The position numbers and the translations under genes were made by a program. DNA of 48,330 nucleotides from Asterionellopsis glacialis (taxonomy: Eukaryota > Bacillariophyta > Plagiogrammaphyceae > Rhaphoneidales > Asterionellopsidaceae). The notes beneath the pieces were generated by a model. The model ran no database searches, was not told the origin of the DNA, and saw only the letters and a program-made list of their open reading frames with translations. Positions within the stretch are counted from its first letter, which is position 1, and the number at the start of each line of letters is the position of its first letter. The stretch spans positions 1-48,330 of the forward strand of contig WKLE02001478.1 of NCBI GenBank assembly GCA_014885115.2. Reading direction: 5' to 3'. This document shows positions 10,435 through 20,998 of this stretch, one piece after another.

Positions 10435-13400
10435 ATGGCCGACGTAGAGAACCCTGGCGCAGGTGCCGACCAAGGGAGACACACTCCCTGGCACACAATG
10501 ACAGTTGAGGAAACTGTGAAGCAGCTCAAATGTGACGAAGATTTGACTAAGAATGGTCTCTCCGAAGCACAGGCCGCTGCCCGTCTTGCCGAATACGGTC
10601 AGAACAAGATGACTGAGGCCAGGAAGAAGACTCTTCTTGAACGTATTTGGGCTCAAGTTGCCAACGTTCTTGTCGGTATCCTTGTTGTCGTTGCTGTTGT
10701 TTCTGCTATCCGTGCCATCACTGCTGACAACTCCGACGATGTCGTCACGAACTGGATTCAGGTTGGTATTATTGTTGGTGTTATCACTGTCAACACCTGG
10801 ATCGGTATCGTTCAAGAAGGTTCTGCAGAAAAAGCTGCTGAAGCCCTCAAGAATATGCTTTCCAGTGATGCTCGTGTCATTCGTGGCGGTAAGGAGCAAA
10901 TGCTCCCTGCCATTGACCTTGTTCCTGGCGACCTCGTCTTGCTCGGCCTTGGAGACAAGGTTCCTTGCGACATGCGTATCATCAACTCTTCCAATCTTGC
11001 TTGTCAAGAGGCTGCCCTCACTGGAGAATCTGTCCCCATTGACAAGATCATCGAAGAAATCGAGATCCCCAAGGGCGGAAACCCCGAACAAACACCTCTC
11101 GGAGACCGTTGCAACATGACCTTCAGTGCCACCCTTGTAGCCCAAGGAAGTGGAAAAGGTATTGCCATCGCAACCGGTGACCACACCCAGATTGGTACTA
11201 TTAACGCCCTTGTCAGTCAAGTTGAAGAGAAGAAGACCGCTGTGCTTGAACAGATTGATACTGTTTCCAAGTACCTTGCTACCTTCATTATTATTTGTGC
11301 CATTGTTACTTTCTTGATCGCCTTCCTTTCCACCGGATTGTCGGTAATTGACGCCGTTGCCATTGCATTGGTTGCCGCTGTTGCCATGATTCCCGAAGGT
11401 CTTGAAGCTATCGTGACTGTCACCTACGCTTATGCTGTGTCTAACATGGCCAAGGAGAACGCTATTGTCCGTGCCCTCCCTGCCGTCGAGACTCTTGGAA
11501 GTGTCACCGTCATTTGTTCCGACAAGACTGGTACCCTCACTCAAAACGTTATGTCTCTCACTGCCTTCGTCACCTCCGATGCTCGCTACAAGAACGACGT
11601 CAACAACAAGGCCCGTGTCAACACTAACTTCGTCCGCGACGATAAATTCTTGTCTGAGAGAGCTCAACATCAAAAGGGTAAGGGACGCAAGGAGATCCTC
11701 TCTGCTGGTGGATCTACTGATGCCAACCGCAAGAAGAAGATGTCCTCTTTCCACTATGGTGTTGATCCCGAGGCTGTCTCTTCCACTCATGGAACTGCCA
11801 CTGAAGCTACCACCGATGAAGAAACCCCCGCTGAACCTGTTGAAGATTCTGCCGCTGGTGAATCTCCATCCACTGAGTACATCACCAGCGCCCTTGCCGG
11901 AGGTATTTTGTGTAGTAAGTGTGTTCTCGGTGACAACGGTGGACGTGAAGGAGAAATCGGAAACCCCACTGAAATCTCTATCCTCCGTGCTGCCTACTTC
12001 GGTGGTGTCGACATCGAATCCCTCAAGAACAACGCTCCTATTGTTAACGAAGTTCCTTTCAGTTCCGAATACAAGTTCATGGCTACTATTCACGACCCTG
12101 TCTCTGAAGTCGATGGAAGTGGTTTCGATGGCAAGTACATCGTTCACGTGAAGGGTGCTCCCGACCGCATGGTTCCTCTTTGTTCTCATCAAGCCAAGGG
12201 TGGTGATATCAACACCCTCGAACCTGTTGACAAGGATTACTGGACTGAACAGATTGCTGTCTTGAGTTCCCACGGTCTTCGTGTTCTTGCTCTTTGCCGT
12301 GGATCTATCGACAAGGATTCTATCAAGCCCGATGAGCAACTTGGACAAGAATTCGTCAACGCTCGACCTGAAGGAAAGTGGCTCACTATCGTTGGTCTTT
12401 GTGCCATTATGGATCCCCCTCGTCCCGAGTGTGTTTCTGCCATCAAGGAGGCGCATGGAGCTGGTGTTCGTGTTACTATGATTACCGGAGATCACAAGGA
12501 TACTGCTATTGCCATTGGACACATGCTTGGAATTGTTGATGACAAATTCAGTGAAGCATTGACTGGACCCGAACTTGATGCCATGAGTGATGACGATCTT
12601 CGTTCTGCTGTTATGACGCACAATGTTTTTGCACGTGCTTCCCCACAGAATAAGATTCGTATTGTGAAGGCCCTCCAAGCTGAGGGACAAGTTTCAAGTA
12701 TGACTGGAGATGGAGTCAATGATGCCCCCGCTCTTAAGGCTGCTGATATGGGTGTTGCCATGGGTAAAGAGGGAACTGATGTTGCCCGTGAAGCCTCTGA
12801 GATGATTTTGGCCGACGATAACTTCGCCACAATCGTTACCGCTGTCCGTCAAGGACGTGTTGTATGGGATAACCTTCGTAAGGTTCTTCTCGTCAATACC
12901 CCTATTAACAACTCGCAAGGTCTTTCCGTTCTTTTCGGTTTCGCTCTTGGTCTTGAGGAAACTCCTTTGACTGCCATTCAAGTTCTTTATTCTAACCTTA
13001 TCTGTGCCGTTACCCTTGGATTCGTCTGCGCTGTCGAACCTGCTGAAGATGGTATCATGAACATCCCCCCACGAAGGGTCGGTAAGCGTCTCATCGGACG
13101 TTACTTATTCCTTCGTATTGCACTTGGAACTGTTATCCTTACCGCATCTGTGGTTGGTTCCTCATTCTGGGCCAGGAGTCTTGGATACAACCTTGGTGAA
13201 CAAAGAGCTCAAGCTTTCAACACACTTGATTTTGGAGCCATGTCCATCACTGCCTCTGCTCGTTTCGCTTACAACAGTTCCATTCATCCACGCATCTTCC
13301 AGGGTAATGCATCTCTTTGGTACTCTATTGCCATTGTTGCCGTCCTTCAAATCTTCCTCACCTACACCCCTGGTCTTAACAACACTATCTTCGGTATGGA

Positions 13401-13629
13401 GCCCATGGATGGCACACAGTGGGGAATTTCCATTCTTTTCATGATTGCCGTCTTCCTTATCATGGAAGCCGAGAAGGCCTTCCGCAGAAGTCTCAAGGCC
13501 CAGGGTGTTGACACCGACGATAATCAAGATGAGTTCATCTTCGATGAACATGTCGAACCTGCATCCGCCGGAACCAAGCTTCTCCCCCCTGGAGCATCCA
13601 GCCTCAACTTGTCTGAACTCGACAAGTAA
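10435..13629 (+). CDS. P2-type cation-transporting ATPase, 1064 aa
   Basis: A membrane pump that couples ATP hydrolysis to cation movement through a phospho-aspartate intermediate. It has the N-terminal cation-ATPase domain (about 17-90), the actuator TGES loop (196-199), the phosphorylation site CSDKTGTLT (Asp363), MITGDH (682-687) and TGDGVNDAP (757-765). Hydrophobic pairs lie near 75-130, 280-330 and 820-1020. Between the P-loop and N-domain it carries a Lys/Ser/Glu-rich insertion (about 380-480). M4 reads PEGLE (320-324), where SERCA pumps have PEGLP, and M6 reads [10 protein letters not shown] without the SERCA-type Asp. [10 protein letters not shown] and PPRR follow as in bacterial P2-like pumps. 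The ion is therefore uncertain: Na+ or another cation seems likelier than Ca2+. The ATG at 10435 fits the family length. The gene converges on the kinase. Confidence 0.93.
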   Translation: MADVENPGAGADQGRHTPWHTMTVEETVKQLKCDEDLTKNGLSEAQAAARLAEYGQNKMTEARKKTLLERIWAQVANVLVGILVVVAVVSAIRAITADNSDDVVTNWIQVGIIVGVITVNTWIGIVQEGSAEKAAEALKNMLSSDARVIRGGKEQMLPAIDLVPGDLVLLGLGDKVPCDMRIINSSNLACQEAALTGESVPIDKIIEEIEIPKGGNPEQTPLGDRCNMTFSATLVAQGSGKGIAIATGDHTQIGTINALVSQVEEKKTAVLEQIDTVSKYLATFIIICAIVTFLIAFLSTGLSVIDAVAIALVAAVAMIPEGLEAIVTVTYAYAVSNMAKENAIVRALPAVETLGSVTVICSDKTGTLTQNVMSLTAFVTSDARYKNDVNNKARVNTNFVRDDKFLSERAQHQKGKGRKEILSAGGSTDANRKKKMSSFHYGVDPEAVSSTHGTATEATTDEETPAEPVEDSAAGESPSTEYITSALAGGILCSKCVLGDNGGREGEIGNPTEISILRAAYFGGVDIESLKNNAPIVNEVPFSSEYKFMATIHDPVSEVDGSGFDGKYIVHVKGAPDRMVPLCSHQAKGGDINTLEPVDKDYWTEQIAVLSSHGLRVLALCRGSIDKDSIKPDEQLGQEFVNARPEGKWLTIVGLCAIMDPPRPECVSAIKEAHGAGVRVTMITGDHKDTAIAIGHMLGIVDDKFSEALTGPELDAMSDDDLRSAVMTHNVFARASPQNKIRIVKALQAEGQVSSMTGDGVNDAPALKAADMGVAMGKEGTDVAREASEMILADDNFATIVTAVRQGRVVWDNLRKVLLVNTPINNSQGLSVLFGFALGLEETPLTAIQVLYSNLICAVTLGFVCAVEPAEDGIMNIPPRRVGKRLIGRYLFLRIALGTVILTASVVGSSFWARSLGYNLGEQRAQAFNTLDFGAMSITASARFAYNSSIHPRIFQGNASLWYSIAIVAVLQIFLTYTPGLNNTIFGMEPMDGTQWGISILFMIAVFLIMEAEKAFRRSLKAQGVDTDDNQDEFIFDEHVEPASAGTKLLPPGASSLNLSELDK

Positions 13630-14042
13630 ACTCCGAAAGATATGGCCGACGAGTTATATCAAAACTCGTCATTCGAGCTTATTTCGCATCTTATATGTAC
13701 ACAAGATAGCCTTCTAGAATTAAAAATAAATAAGTCAAACAAACAGTGAAAAAACAAAAAATGATTTGTGTTTCGCTTCGTATTTATTCATATCACTGAA
13801 ATGGTCTCTGTGTAGTCTTTTGTCCTTTCCTTTTTTGTTTTTGTAAGAAGGAAATGAATTGTACTTAACAGAATAGAAAAAGTAAGCAGTGAAACTAATG
13901 AAGTGCATTGTGTTAATAAGTTTTAGGTAGGATGATTTGCTAGGTCCTACATACTCTTGACCGATTTCTGATACGTGGCCACTACGTTGCTGCATTTCAG
14001 CTCCAGCAGTATGATACCTTTGTGACTGCAATCTTTCATTCC
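13630..14042. other. Convergent 3' spacer between ATPase and kinase
   Basis: About 410 bases separate the two stop codons. The region is AT-rich and includes AATAAATAAG-type words near 13725, which could serve 3' end formation. The open frame at 13735-14031 has no recognisable features. Confidence 0.4.
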
Positions 14043-15185
14043 TTACTTTTTTTTACCTCCTGTTATCTGCATTGAAAGTGATTTACATTCTTTTCGGAGC
14101 TTCTCAGCAATAACATCGAAAGTAGGCCGGTCTTCAGGATTGGCACTCCAACAGGCTTTGGTCATTTCATTCAGATCGTGAGATAAATGCGCTTGCTTCA
14201 ATGGAGGCAGTATCGGTCCTTTTTTAATCTCTTCCATGAATTGTTCTTCAGTCTTGATTTGTCTTAAAAGTGGTTTGAGAGAAGTAACTTCCCAAAAGAA
14301 CATTCCAAACGAGTACACATCGACTGGCAACCCGTAGTGCTGTGTCGGGACTTCTGGTGCCATGTAACGGATTGTTCCAGCCATGGACATTTTCCTTCTT
14401 TCTCCATTCGCCAACTTGTCATTGGTGGGCATTTCACGTGCAAAACCAAAATCAAAGAGACGGACTGTATCGTACGCATCAAAACCTACATTTTCAGGTT
14501 TAATATCACGAAAGATTATTCGATTGGAATGTAGGTATTCCATTGCTTTGGCTATTTCAAAAGTCACTTTGATCCTGCGGAACATATCCTTTTTTGACGG
14601 TTTTCTCCACCCAGATAAAAAACTTTTTTGCTGTCTCCAAGTATCCATTCGATGGTCCAACAGATCGTAGAGCATTTCATAAATTAAGAAATATCCATTG
14701 ATACTACCACGGAAAGAGGTCGAAGCACTCCCTCGTTTGGTGGCATAGAGCTTGATAATATTAGGATGCTGCATCCTAGAAAGAATTTTGGATTCAATTA
14801 ATAAATCACTAGCACTCCGAATGAACATGCCTTTTTCACACATGGAACTACTCCTTAATTTCTTAACGACAAAGTGTTCTGAATGATCGGGGTCAAGTTC
14901 CTTGACTTTGTTTATATCTTGAAACTCACAAAGATGCACATCTGAGTACCCCCCTCTACCAATCAATTGTCCAATCGTCACATCTTGCCAATCAAGTCGA
15001 AGTATTGGTCGTAATTCGTGAGTCTGAACAAAGTTCGAATTTTCCTCAAATTCTTTTGCCTTACGGTCGGCGTAATCACCAATGGCAGCAGCCATGGCTT
15101 GGTTATTTTCCATTATGGGAGGTGATGCAGGATGGGATGAAGTATTTCTAGTCCGTTCTGTAGTATTATCACTCTCGCCCCCCAT
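14043..15185 (-). CDS. TKL-like protein kinase, 380 aa
   Basis: A Ser/Thr or dual-specificity protein kinase. After a Ser/Thr/Asn-rich tail, the kinase domain spans about residues 68-365. It has the glycine loop GRGGYSDV (76-83), the VVKK lysine (108 or 109), the catalytic loop FRDIKPENV (225-233), DFGFAR (245-250) and MAPE (275-278). The late motifs WSANPEDRPTF and YSFGMFFWEV are typical of the tyrosine-kinase-like group. The catalytic loop has Phe instead of His before Arg-Asp, while Asp227, Lys229 and Asn232 are kept, so activity is likely. I chose the ATG at 15185. The frame runs upstream to 15212 only through a TTG. Substrate unknown. It diverges from eRF1. Confidence 0.9.
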   Translation of the reverse strand: MGGESDNTTERTRNTSSHPASPPIMENNQAMAAAIGDYADRKAKEFEENSNFVQTHELRPILRLDWQDVTIGQLIGRGGYSDVHLCEFQDINKVKELDPDHSEHFVVKKLRSSSMCEKGMFIRSASDLLIESKILSRMQHPNIIKLYATKRGSASTSFRGSINGYFLIYEMLYDLLDHRMDTWRQQKSFLSGWRKPSKKDMFRRIKVTFEIAKAMEYLHSNRIIFRDIKPENVGFDAYDTVRLFDFGFAREMPTNDKLANGERRKMSMAGTIRYMAPEVPTQHYGLPVDVYSFGMFFWEVTSLKPLLRQIKTEEQFMEEIKKGPILPPLKQAHLSHDLNEMTKACWSANPEDRPTFDVIAEKLRKECKSLSMQITGGKKK

Positions 15186-16302
15186 GGTCGTACATGTAAT
15201 CTTAAATGCCAAGTTCCAGTTGTTAAGAATTCAATGATCGATCTATCGATTAATTGGAAGTTATCTATTTACAAATACTTCTCACTGACAAAACGAGAAA
15301 GGGGAGCTAAAGTTCAGCTTTGCAACTCTATACACAGCGTTGCCTTTTCAGTTTGATACTGTATATCCTTGACTTTGTTTTGAAATCTTCGTTAGGGGTG
15401 TCAAGAAAGGAATATGGGTGTCTTGGGTTCGTTTTTTTCTGTTTTACTTTGTGTCGTTTTTTACCGTACCTGTACTGTTTGAATGCCCCGTGTTATTTTG
15501 CATGTACTACGAGAATCCAAAAATAAAAAATATTTGGTGTTGACAAATCAGAACGGGCAGGAGAGAATGATGCACATTGGTCCACCCTACGTGGTTACAT
15601 AGTACTTGCATCATGTAGCATAAATTCGCCTCCCAACGGTTCGCCCCTTAGGGTAAGATCCTGTTGGGAGTTTCAAAATATCCTTTTACGAGACCCCTAT
15701 TGGCGAGAGCTCATGACCCAATTATTTGTGATCCGACATGCGCTTTTTTACGTGGCCTCGATCGCGCGCAATGGCAGGGATCGATGAAGCATGTCTCTGT
15801 CTGTGTGGCTGATAGAGCACGATTCGTTGTAGGTCCTTCCAAAAGCCTGCCGACATTCAGTAGCGAAGAAACCACACAAACTGACGAGAAGAAACAAATT
15901 GCGGGAATCTTCAGGCAAACGACGTATTACGTCCAACCTATGCTAAAAAAGTATGTATACGTACGAGGTACTGTTACAATACTAATTGTACGGCTTGCCA
16001 ATACCAGCCAGATAATTACTTACTGGCTGTACCGTACGGTACACTTATGCAACGACGGCTGGAACGTGTGTACGGGAAGGCATTTTGTGGGCTCTCCCGA
16101 ATGACAGAGTTCAACCTGTAGGAACGAAACACCACACACACGACAAACAAGCAGCTCCTGTCCTTACCCGCTATCTATCTCATCCGGAACAGCTCAAGTG
16201 TAGCTACAGAAGTTTGAAGCTCTTCAGACACGAACTGCTAAATCGACACTTCACATATCATAGTCTTCCTTTATTACAATTGCAATAAATTGAAACGTCA
16301 AG
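15186..16302. promoter_or_regulatory. Divergent upstream region of the kinase and eRF1 genes
   Basis: About 1.1 kb separates the two start codons and must contain both promoters. It includes GTAC-rich words around 15950-16040 (for example GTACCGTACGGTAC). The open frame at 15664-16104 starts at TTG, shows no domain and is probably chance. I could not place a TATA box or initiator with confidence. Confidence 0.45.
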
Positions 16303-17679
16303 ATGAGTAGTCAAAAAGAACAAGATGAAACGGAGAAGCAGATTGAAATGTTTAAGGTGAAGAAACTCATCAAAAATTTGCAGGCAGCTCGTGGTAATGG
16401 TACGTCCATGATTTCTTTGATCATCCCTCCCGGTGATCAAATTAGTAGGGTGAACAAAATGTTGTCCGACGAATATGGTACTGCCTCCAATATTAAGAGT
16501 CGTGTAAATCGGTTGTCGGTTTTGGGAGCAATTACATCGACCCAGCAACGTCTTAAGCTTTACTCGAAATGTCCCAAGAACGGACTCGTCATTTACTGCG
16601 GAACTGTCATTACAGAAGACGGAAAGGAAAGACGTGTGAATATCGATTTCGAACCCTTCAAACCTATCAACACCTCTCTCTATCTTTGTGACAACAAGTT
16701 CCACACTGAAGATCTTAACGAACTCCTAATGGATGATGAGGCATTTGGCTTTATTATCATGGACGGTAACGGTTCTCTTTACGGGACCGTGCAGGGATCC
16801 AATCGTGAAATTCTTCACAAGTTCTCCGTCGATCTTCCCAAAAAGCACGGTCGCGGTGGTCAATCCGCTCTGCGTTTTGCACGTCTTCGTCTTGAAAAGC
16901 GTCACAACTACGTCCGTAAGGTTGCTGAACTGGCTACACAACTCTTTGTTCCTGATGGTCAAAAACCAAACGTACAGGGAATTGTTTTGGCAGGTTCAGC
17001 CGATTTCAAGGCTGAACTAATGAGGTCCGATCTTTTTGATCAACGTCTCCAAAAGATTGTGATCAAAATGGTCGATGTTAGTTATGGAGGAGAGCACGGT
17101 TTCAACCAAGCTATTGAACTTGCTGCCGATACTCTTTCCAACGTGAAACTCATGAAGGAGAAGAAGCTCTTGCAACAATACATGGATGAAATCTCTAGGG
17201 ATACTGGCAAGTATTGCTTTATGGTGGATGATACACTCAAGGCCTTGGATCTTGGTGCCGTGGAGGACTTGATCATTTACGACAACTTGGACGTGAATCG
17301 TTACGTCCTCCGTAACAGTTCCACCGCAGAAGACAAGGTTGTTCATCTAACGAAGGAACAAGAAGCTAACGAAACATTTTTCCATGATCAAGACACTGGT
17401 GTCGAACTGGAAGTGATTGAAAAGGAAAGTTTGGTGGAATGGATGGCAAACAACTACAAGAATTATGGTTGCAACCTTGAATTTGTTACTGACCGTTCAG
17501 GAGAAGGAACTCAATTTGTGAAGGGTTTTGGAGGTATCGGTGGTATCTTGCGATGGAAGGTAGACTTTTTGCACTTGGAAGAACCTGGTGAGCATGTAGA
17601 TGATGAAGACGATGATGAAGAAAGTGATGACGACTCTGGCTCTGAGTACGGATTCGACGATGGTGACTATGGCTTTTAA
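16303..17679 (+). CDS. ETF1: Eukaryotic peptide chain release factor 1 (eRF1), 458 aa
   Basis: It recognises all three stop codons in the ribosomal A site and triggers peptidyl-tRNA hydrolysis together with the GTPase eRF3. The N domain has the stop-decoding TASNIKS motif (NIKS 63-66) and YLCDNKF (127-133). The M domain has the catalytic GGQ (185-187) in a basic helix context. The C domain covers about 270-430, followed by an acidic Asp/Glu-rich tail ending GDYGF. Length is close to the usual 435-460 residues. Both decoding motifs are the standard-code forms, so there is no sign of stop-codon reassignment. The ATG at 16303 starts MSSQKEQDE, as in other eukaryotic eRF1 proteins. Confidence 0.97.
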   Translation: MSSQKEQDETEKQIEMFKVKKLIKNLQAARGNGTSMISLIIPPGDQISRVNKMLSDEYGTASNIKSRVNRLSVLGAITSTQQRLKLYSKCPKNGLVIYCGTVITEDGKERRVNIDFEPFKPINTSLYLCDNKFHTEDLNELLMDDEAFGFIIMDGNGSLYGTVQGSNREILHKFSVDLPKKHGRGGQSALRFARLRLEKRHNYVRKVAELATQLFVPDGQKPNVQGIVLAGSADFKAELMRSDLFDQRLQKIVIKMVDVSYGGEHGFNQAIELAADTLSNVKLMKEKKLLQQYMDEISRDTGKYCFMVDDTLKALDLGAVEDLIIYDNLDVNRYVLRNSSTAEDKVVHLTKEQEANETFFHDQDTGVELEVIEKESLVEWMANNYKNYGCNLEFVTDRSGEGTQFVKGFGGIGGILRWKVDFLHLEEPGEHVDDEDDDEESDDDSGSEYGFDDGDYGF

Positions 17680-18297
17680 ACACACAAGAGAGTTGTAAAT
17701 TAGAGTTAGCACGTTTAAAAGATTTTACATTCATAAATACAATAGCTGCACAGTTTTAACAATAATGCGGTTGGTTGACGTATCCAGAAATTACTGTAAT
17801 AGGAACTGAACTGAAACTTCCCGCTAACTTACCACTCAGGATCTTTGATGCACTTATGGCTCTCCTGCTACCCGTCTCAGTGAAAGTAAACGAAACAATG
17901 ACTCTCGATCTAATGATAAAGATTAGTTTAGGATTTAATTTGTATTCAGCACAAATAGTTTCTAAGTTTACATGATATTATATATATATGACCATATATT
18001 TTAGAGTACCTCTCATGGTCAATGCCGCTGCCTTTTCAGTTTTCAGTCCATCACTCGAGCACGAAACTAGAGTCCTACGGTACCGGCTAGTAAGTATGAA
18101 TCCCATAGATCACTAAGGTTAGCGTTGATGTCAGTCACGACGACGGGACGAATCTTCGACACAAAAAATTCCACCGATGAAGTCAAAAAGAGATCGAGAT
18201 GTATTAATACAAGTACAACACGAGACGGACATCAGTGGAGGCAGCGAATGACGGCGGTAGTTGTTAGCAACAAGTGTTGCCCGGTGTGAATAAGAAA
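17680..18297. other. Intergenic spacer between eRF1 and the PPR gene
   Basis: Both flanking genes read on the + strand. The spacer holds a short (TA)n tract near 17975-17990 and a GTACCGG-containing stretch near 18080. The 5' half must contain the eRF1 3' UTR and the 3' half the PPR promoter. No gene seen. Confidence 0.4.
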
Positions 18298-20769
18298 ATG
18301 ACTTCTATATTACGTTCAATTCCAAGGAGACGTCCAAAGTCATTGCTGCGACCGCTGTCGGCTAGGAATGCACTCGTTCAGGGTGAAACTGAAAACGCAT
18401 CATCTTCACAACTTTCGGCAACGTTTTCCTATCAATCGCAATCGTCAGCTGGAAAACGGAACAGACATGGTGACAGAAATAATCAATATCAGCAGTCACC
18501 TGTAGATAGTAAAGTGTTTAATATTCCTATTGGAAAACTTCACAGTGGACTCAGTAAGGCTTCCCTAAAAAAAATATACTGGTACATCAATAGTGATAAA
18601 ACTGGAACTGGACCTGCTCAAGCTCTCGAACTACTGATCCGTCTATTGGAGGAACAACGAGTATCGGATAAAACAATTTTGAACCAGGGGGTTATTTTTA
18701 ATGTTTTAAAAAATTGCCAAAAGCATTCACACTCTGGAGACATCAGCGCAACTAATTTACTCAAAGCTTTAAGGATGCTTGAGCACATAGAACTACTATG
18801 GGATCCAAAGTGGCCATCCTTTGTTCTTAGTTCAATAGCAAAGATACCTGGTAAAGATGCACCATATCAAGCAGAGCGACTTCTAAAGCAGTTGGAGGAA
18901 AATGTTGAGGGGCATCAGCTAAATTTAGTGGACTACACAGTTGTTCTTCGGTCCTATGCTAAAAGTGGTTTAGTAGACCAAGCCCAAAAATTGCTTCAGC
19001 ACATGGAGCAACGGTACGAGGAGGGTCGTACAAACGACTCACCCAATACATTCTCATATAGCTGCGTAATAGATGCCTGTGCCAAGAGTAAAGGTGGTGC
19101 CAATGCAGTACGTTGCGCTTCAAATCTAATAGAACACATGGAGAACGAAACGAATCGGTCTAATATTCGACCTACCGCGGCCACTTACACTGGAGTATTG
19201 AAAACCTACGCCAATGCAAGAATGGCACAGGAAGCAGAAGATACGCTAGAGCATATGAAACGATTGAACCAAGAGGGAAGGCTTCAGGATCCACCGAATC
19301 TCATTCACTTTAGCTGTGTTGTTGAGGCATGGGCTAGGAGCGACGACCCGAATGCACTGCATCGGGCAGAGGCTTTGTTTGACCGATTAAGAACTTCAGA
19401 GGACCCGCAGATGAAACCGAATTTAATTTGCTACTCTAATTTGTTGCTGGCATATAAGAAGAGAAATTTGACCAGCGAAGCTGTGACTATACTGAAGGAG
19501 ATGACAGAGCGATTTATCTCGGGTGAACTGAGCGAACCTCCTAGTCTGTTCCATTACAATACTGTGCTTGATACATTTTCAAAGAGCAAGAATTCAGACT
19601 CACCTGCTCGTGCTGAATTTCTATTAAACCTCATGTTCGAAATGAAAGACGCTGGACACTCCAACATTGAACCAGATTCGTTTACCTTCCTGTGCGTATT
19701 AGCGTGTTATGACAAAGCGAAAATGTTAGATGCTGCTGAGAATCTTTTGCATCAGATGATGGACCGTCATGATGCCGGGCATCTCAAACATCCTCCCAAG
19801 ACAATCCACTACAATGTAGTGCTAAACATGTTTGCCAAAAGTAGGGATGCTAATGCCACCAGTCGGGCCGAAAATCTGATAAAGACCATGTCGGAACTAC
19901 ATGCTTCTGGTCATGAAAGCGTGAAACCAGATGTGATTTCTTACACAAGTCTACTAAAAAGCTATGCTCAAGAGGGTAGATCTCAAGATGCAGAATTACT
20001 TTTACAAAAAATGCATACCATGCATGGTATGGGAGATCTAGGCCAGCCTAATAATATAACTTATTCTGTGGTTCTTACAGCCCACGCGAACAGCAATGAG
20101 GGATGTTCAGCCGAACTTGCACAAATTACATTCAACCGAATGTTAGAGTTGTATTCAACAGGATCTATGGCACATCCAGATTATGTCAATTACGCATGCG
20201 TGTTGTCTTGTTTCGCCAAAGACGGCGAGGGCGAAGACGCAAAACAATTAATACAAAGCATGCACCGTCATCACAGTGCAGGGGAAATTCTCAAGGGACC
20301 AGACACACTCTTATATAATACTGCCTTGAATGCGTTAGCAAAAAGTGAAAAGAAAGAGTCTTTGGCAAACGCAGAAAACCTTCTGGAACAAATGAAGAAG
20401 AAGTATAGAGAGGGAAATAAGGAAGTCAGGCCTGATTTAATATCATATACAACACTTTTAAAGAGTTACGCGAATGCAGGTAAGGCGGAAGAAGCGGAAA
20501 GCATGCTGAAAGAAATGATTCGCCTCCATGGGTCTGGCGAACTGCTTCAGCCACCCAACCTGATTAGTTTCAATTCGGTGATGAATGCAATAACCAAAAG
20601 CGGACTAGCAGATGCCCCCAAACGTGCTGAAGCATTGTTACAGCAAATTCAAGAACGGGGCCTAACACCAGATAGCTTTACAAAATCGAGCTTTTTCAGT
20701 CTGTTCAAAAGACAAGGAAATATGGAAGATGGAAAGAAAATTTGGAGACGAATTGACCCAAAAGCTTGA
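18298..20769 (+). CDS. Pentatricopeptide repeat (PPR) protein, 823 aa, probably organellar
   Basis: PPR proteins bind organelle RNA and act in processing, stability or translation. The N-terminus (MTSILRSIPRRRPKSLLRPL) is basic, Ser/Leu-rich and free of acidic residues, as in a mitochondrial presequence. From about residue 85 to the end, helix-pair repeats follow, with cores such as YTVVLRSYAKSGLVDQAQKL, YTSLLKSYAQEGRSQDAELL and YTTLLKSYANAGKAEEAESM. Repeats run about 38-42 residues rather than 35 and alternate between a form with AYAK.G...EAE and a form with CAKSK....A..RAE. I chose ATG 18298 because the eight codons upstream in frame begin with GTG. No extra C-terminal catalytic domain is visible. 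The RNA target is unknown. Confidence 0.9.
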   Translation: MTSILRSIPRRRPKSLLRPLSARNALVQGETENASSSQLSATFSYQSQSSAGKRNRHGDRNNQYQQSPVDSKVFNIPIGKLHSGLSKASLKKIYWYINSDKTGTGPAQALELLIRLLEEQRVSDKTILNQGVIFNVLKNCQKHSHSGDISATNLLKALRMLEHIELLWDPKWPSFVLSSIAKIPGKDAPYQAERLLKQLEENVEGHQLNLVDYTVVLRSYAKSGLVDQAQKLLQHMEQRYEEGRTNDSPNTFSYSCVIDACAKSKGGANAVRCASNLIEHMENETNRSNIRPTAATYTGVLKTYANARMAQEAEDTLEHMKRLNQEGRLQDPPNLIHFSCVVEAWARSDDPNALHRAEALFDRLRTSEDPQMKPNLICYSNLLLAYKKRNLTSEAVTILKEMTERFISGELSEPPSLFHYNTVLDTFSKSKNSDSPARAEFLLNLMFEMKDAGHSNIEPDSFTFLCVLACYDKAKMLDAAENLLHQMMDRHDAGHLKHPPKTIHYNVVLNMFAKSRDANATSRAENLIKTMSELHASGHESVKPDVISYTSLLKSYAQEGRSQDAELLLQKMHTMHGMGDLGQPNNITYSVVLTAHANSNEGCSAELAQITFNRMLELYSTGSMAHPDYVNYACVLSCFAKDGEGEDAKQLIQSMHRHHSAGEILKGPDTLLYNTALNALAKSEKKESLANAENLLEQMKKKYREGNKEVRPDLISYTTLLKSYANAGKAEEAESMLKEMIRLHGSGELLQPPNLISFNSVMNAITKSGLADAPKRAEALLQQIQERGLTPDSFTKSSFFSLFKRQGNMEDGKKIWRRIDPKA

Positions 20770-20998
20770 GATTGAAGACTTAAATTTTATTGGAAGAGTT
20801 ATACGTGTGTTGGAGACAAGATTGACAGCTCAAATTCATACAAGTTACCGCCATTCGAATTTCCTGATTTCAAAGTTTTTTTCGATCGACGTTGGTTTTT
20901 TTGGACAGTCCTACGTACAGATTATGTTGTATTAATAATGCTCAAAAGTTGATAAATATCTTTTTATTCTATCTTGTACTGCAATCAATGAGAAGACG

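Noticed and set aside
10390..12690. A 766-residue open frame on the minus strand inside the ATPase gene
   Set aside because: It mirrors the biased codons of the ATPase gene, which uses few codons that read as stops on the opposite strand. Its composition (Asn/Ser/Gly/Thr/Val-rich) has no domain, while the + strand protein has all P-type ATPase motifs.
15664..16104. 146-residue open frame upstream of eRF1
   Set aside because: Starts at TTG, has no recognisable domain and occupies the shared promoter region.
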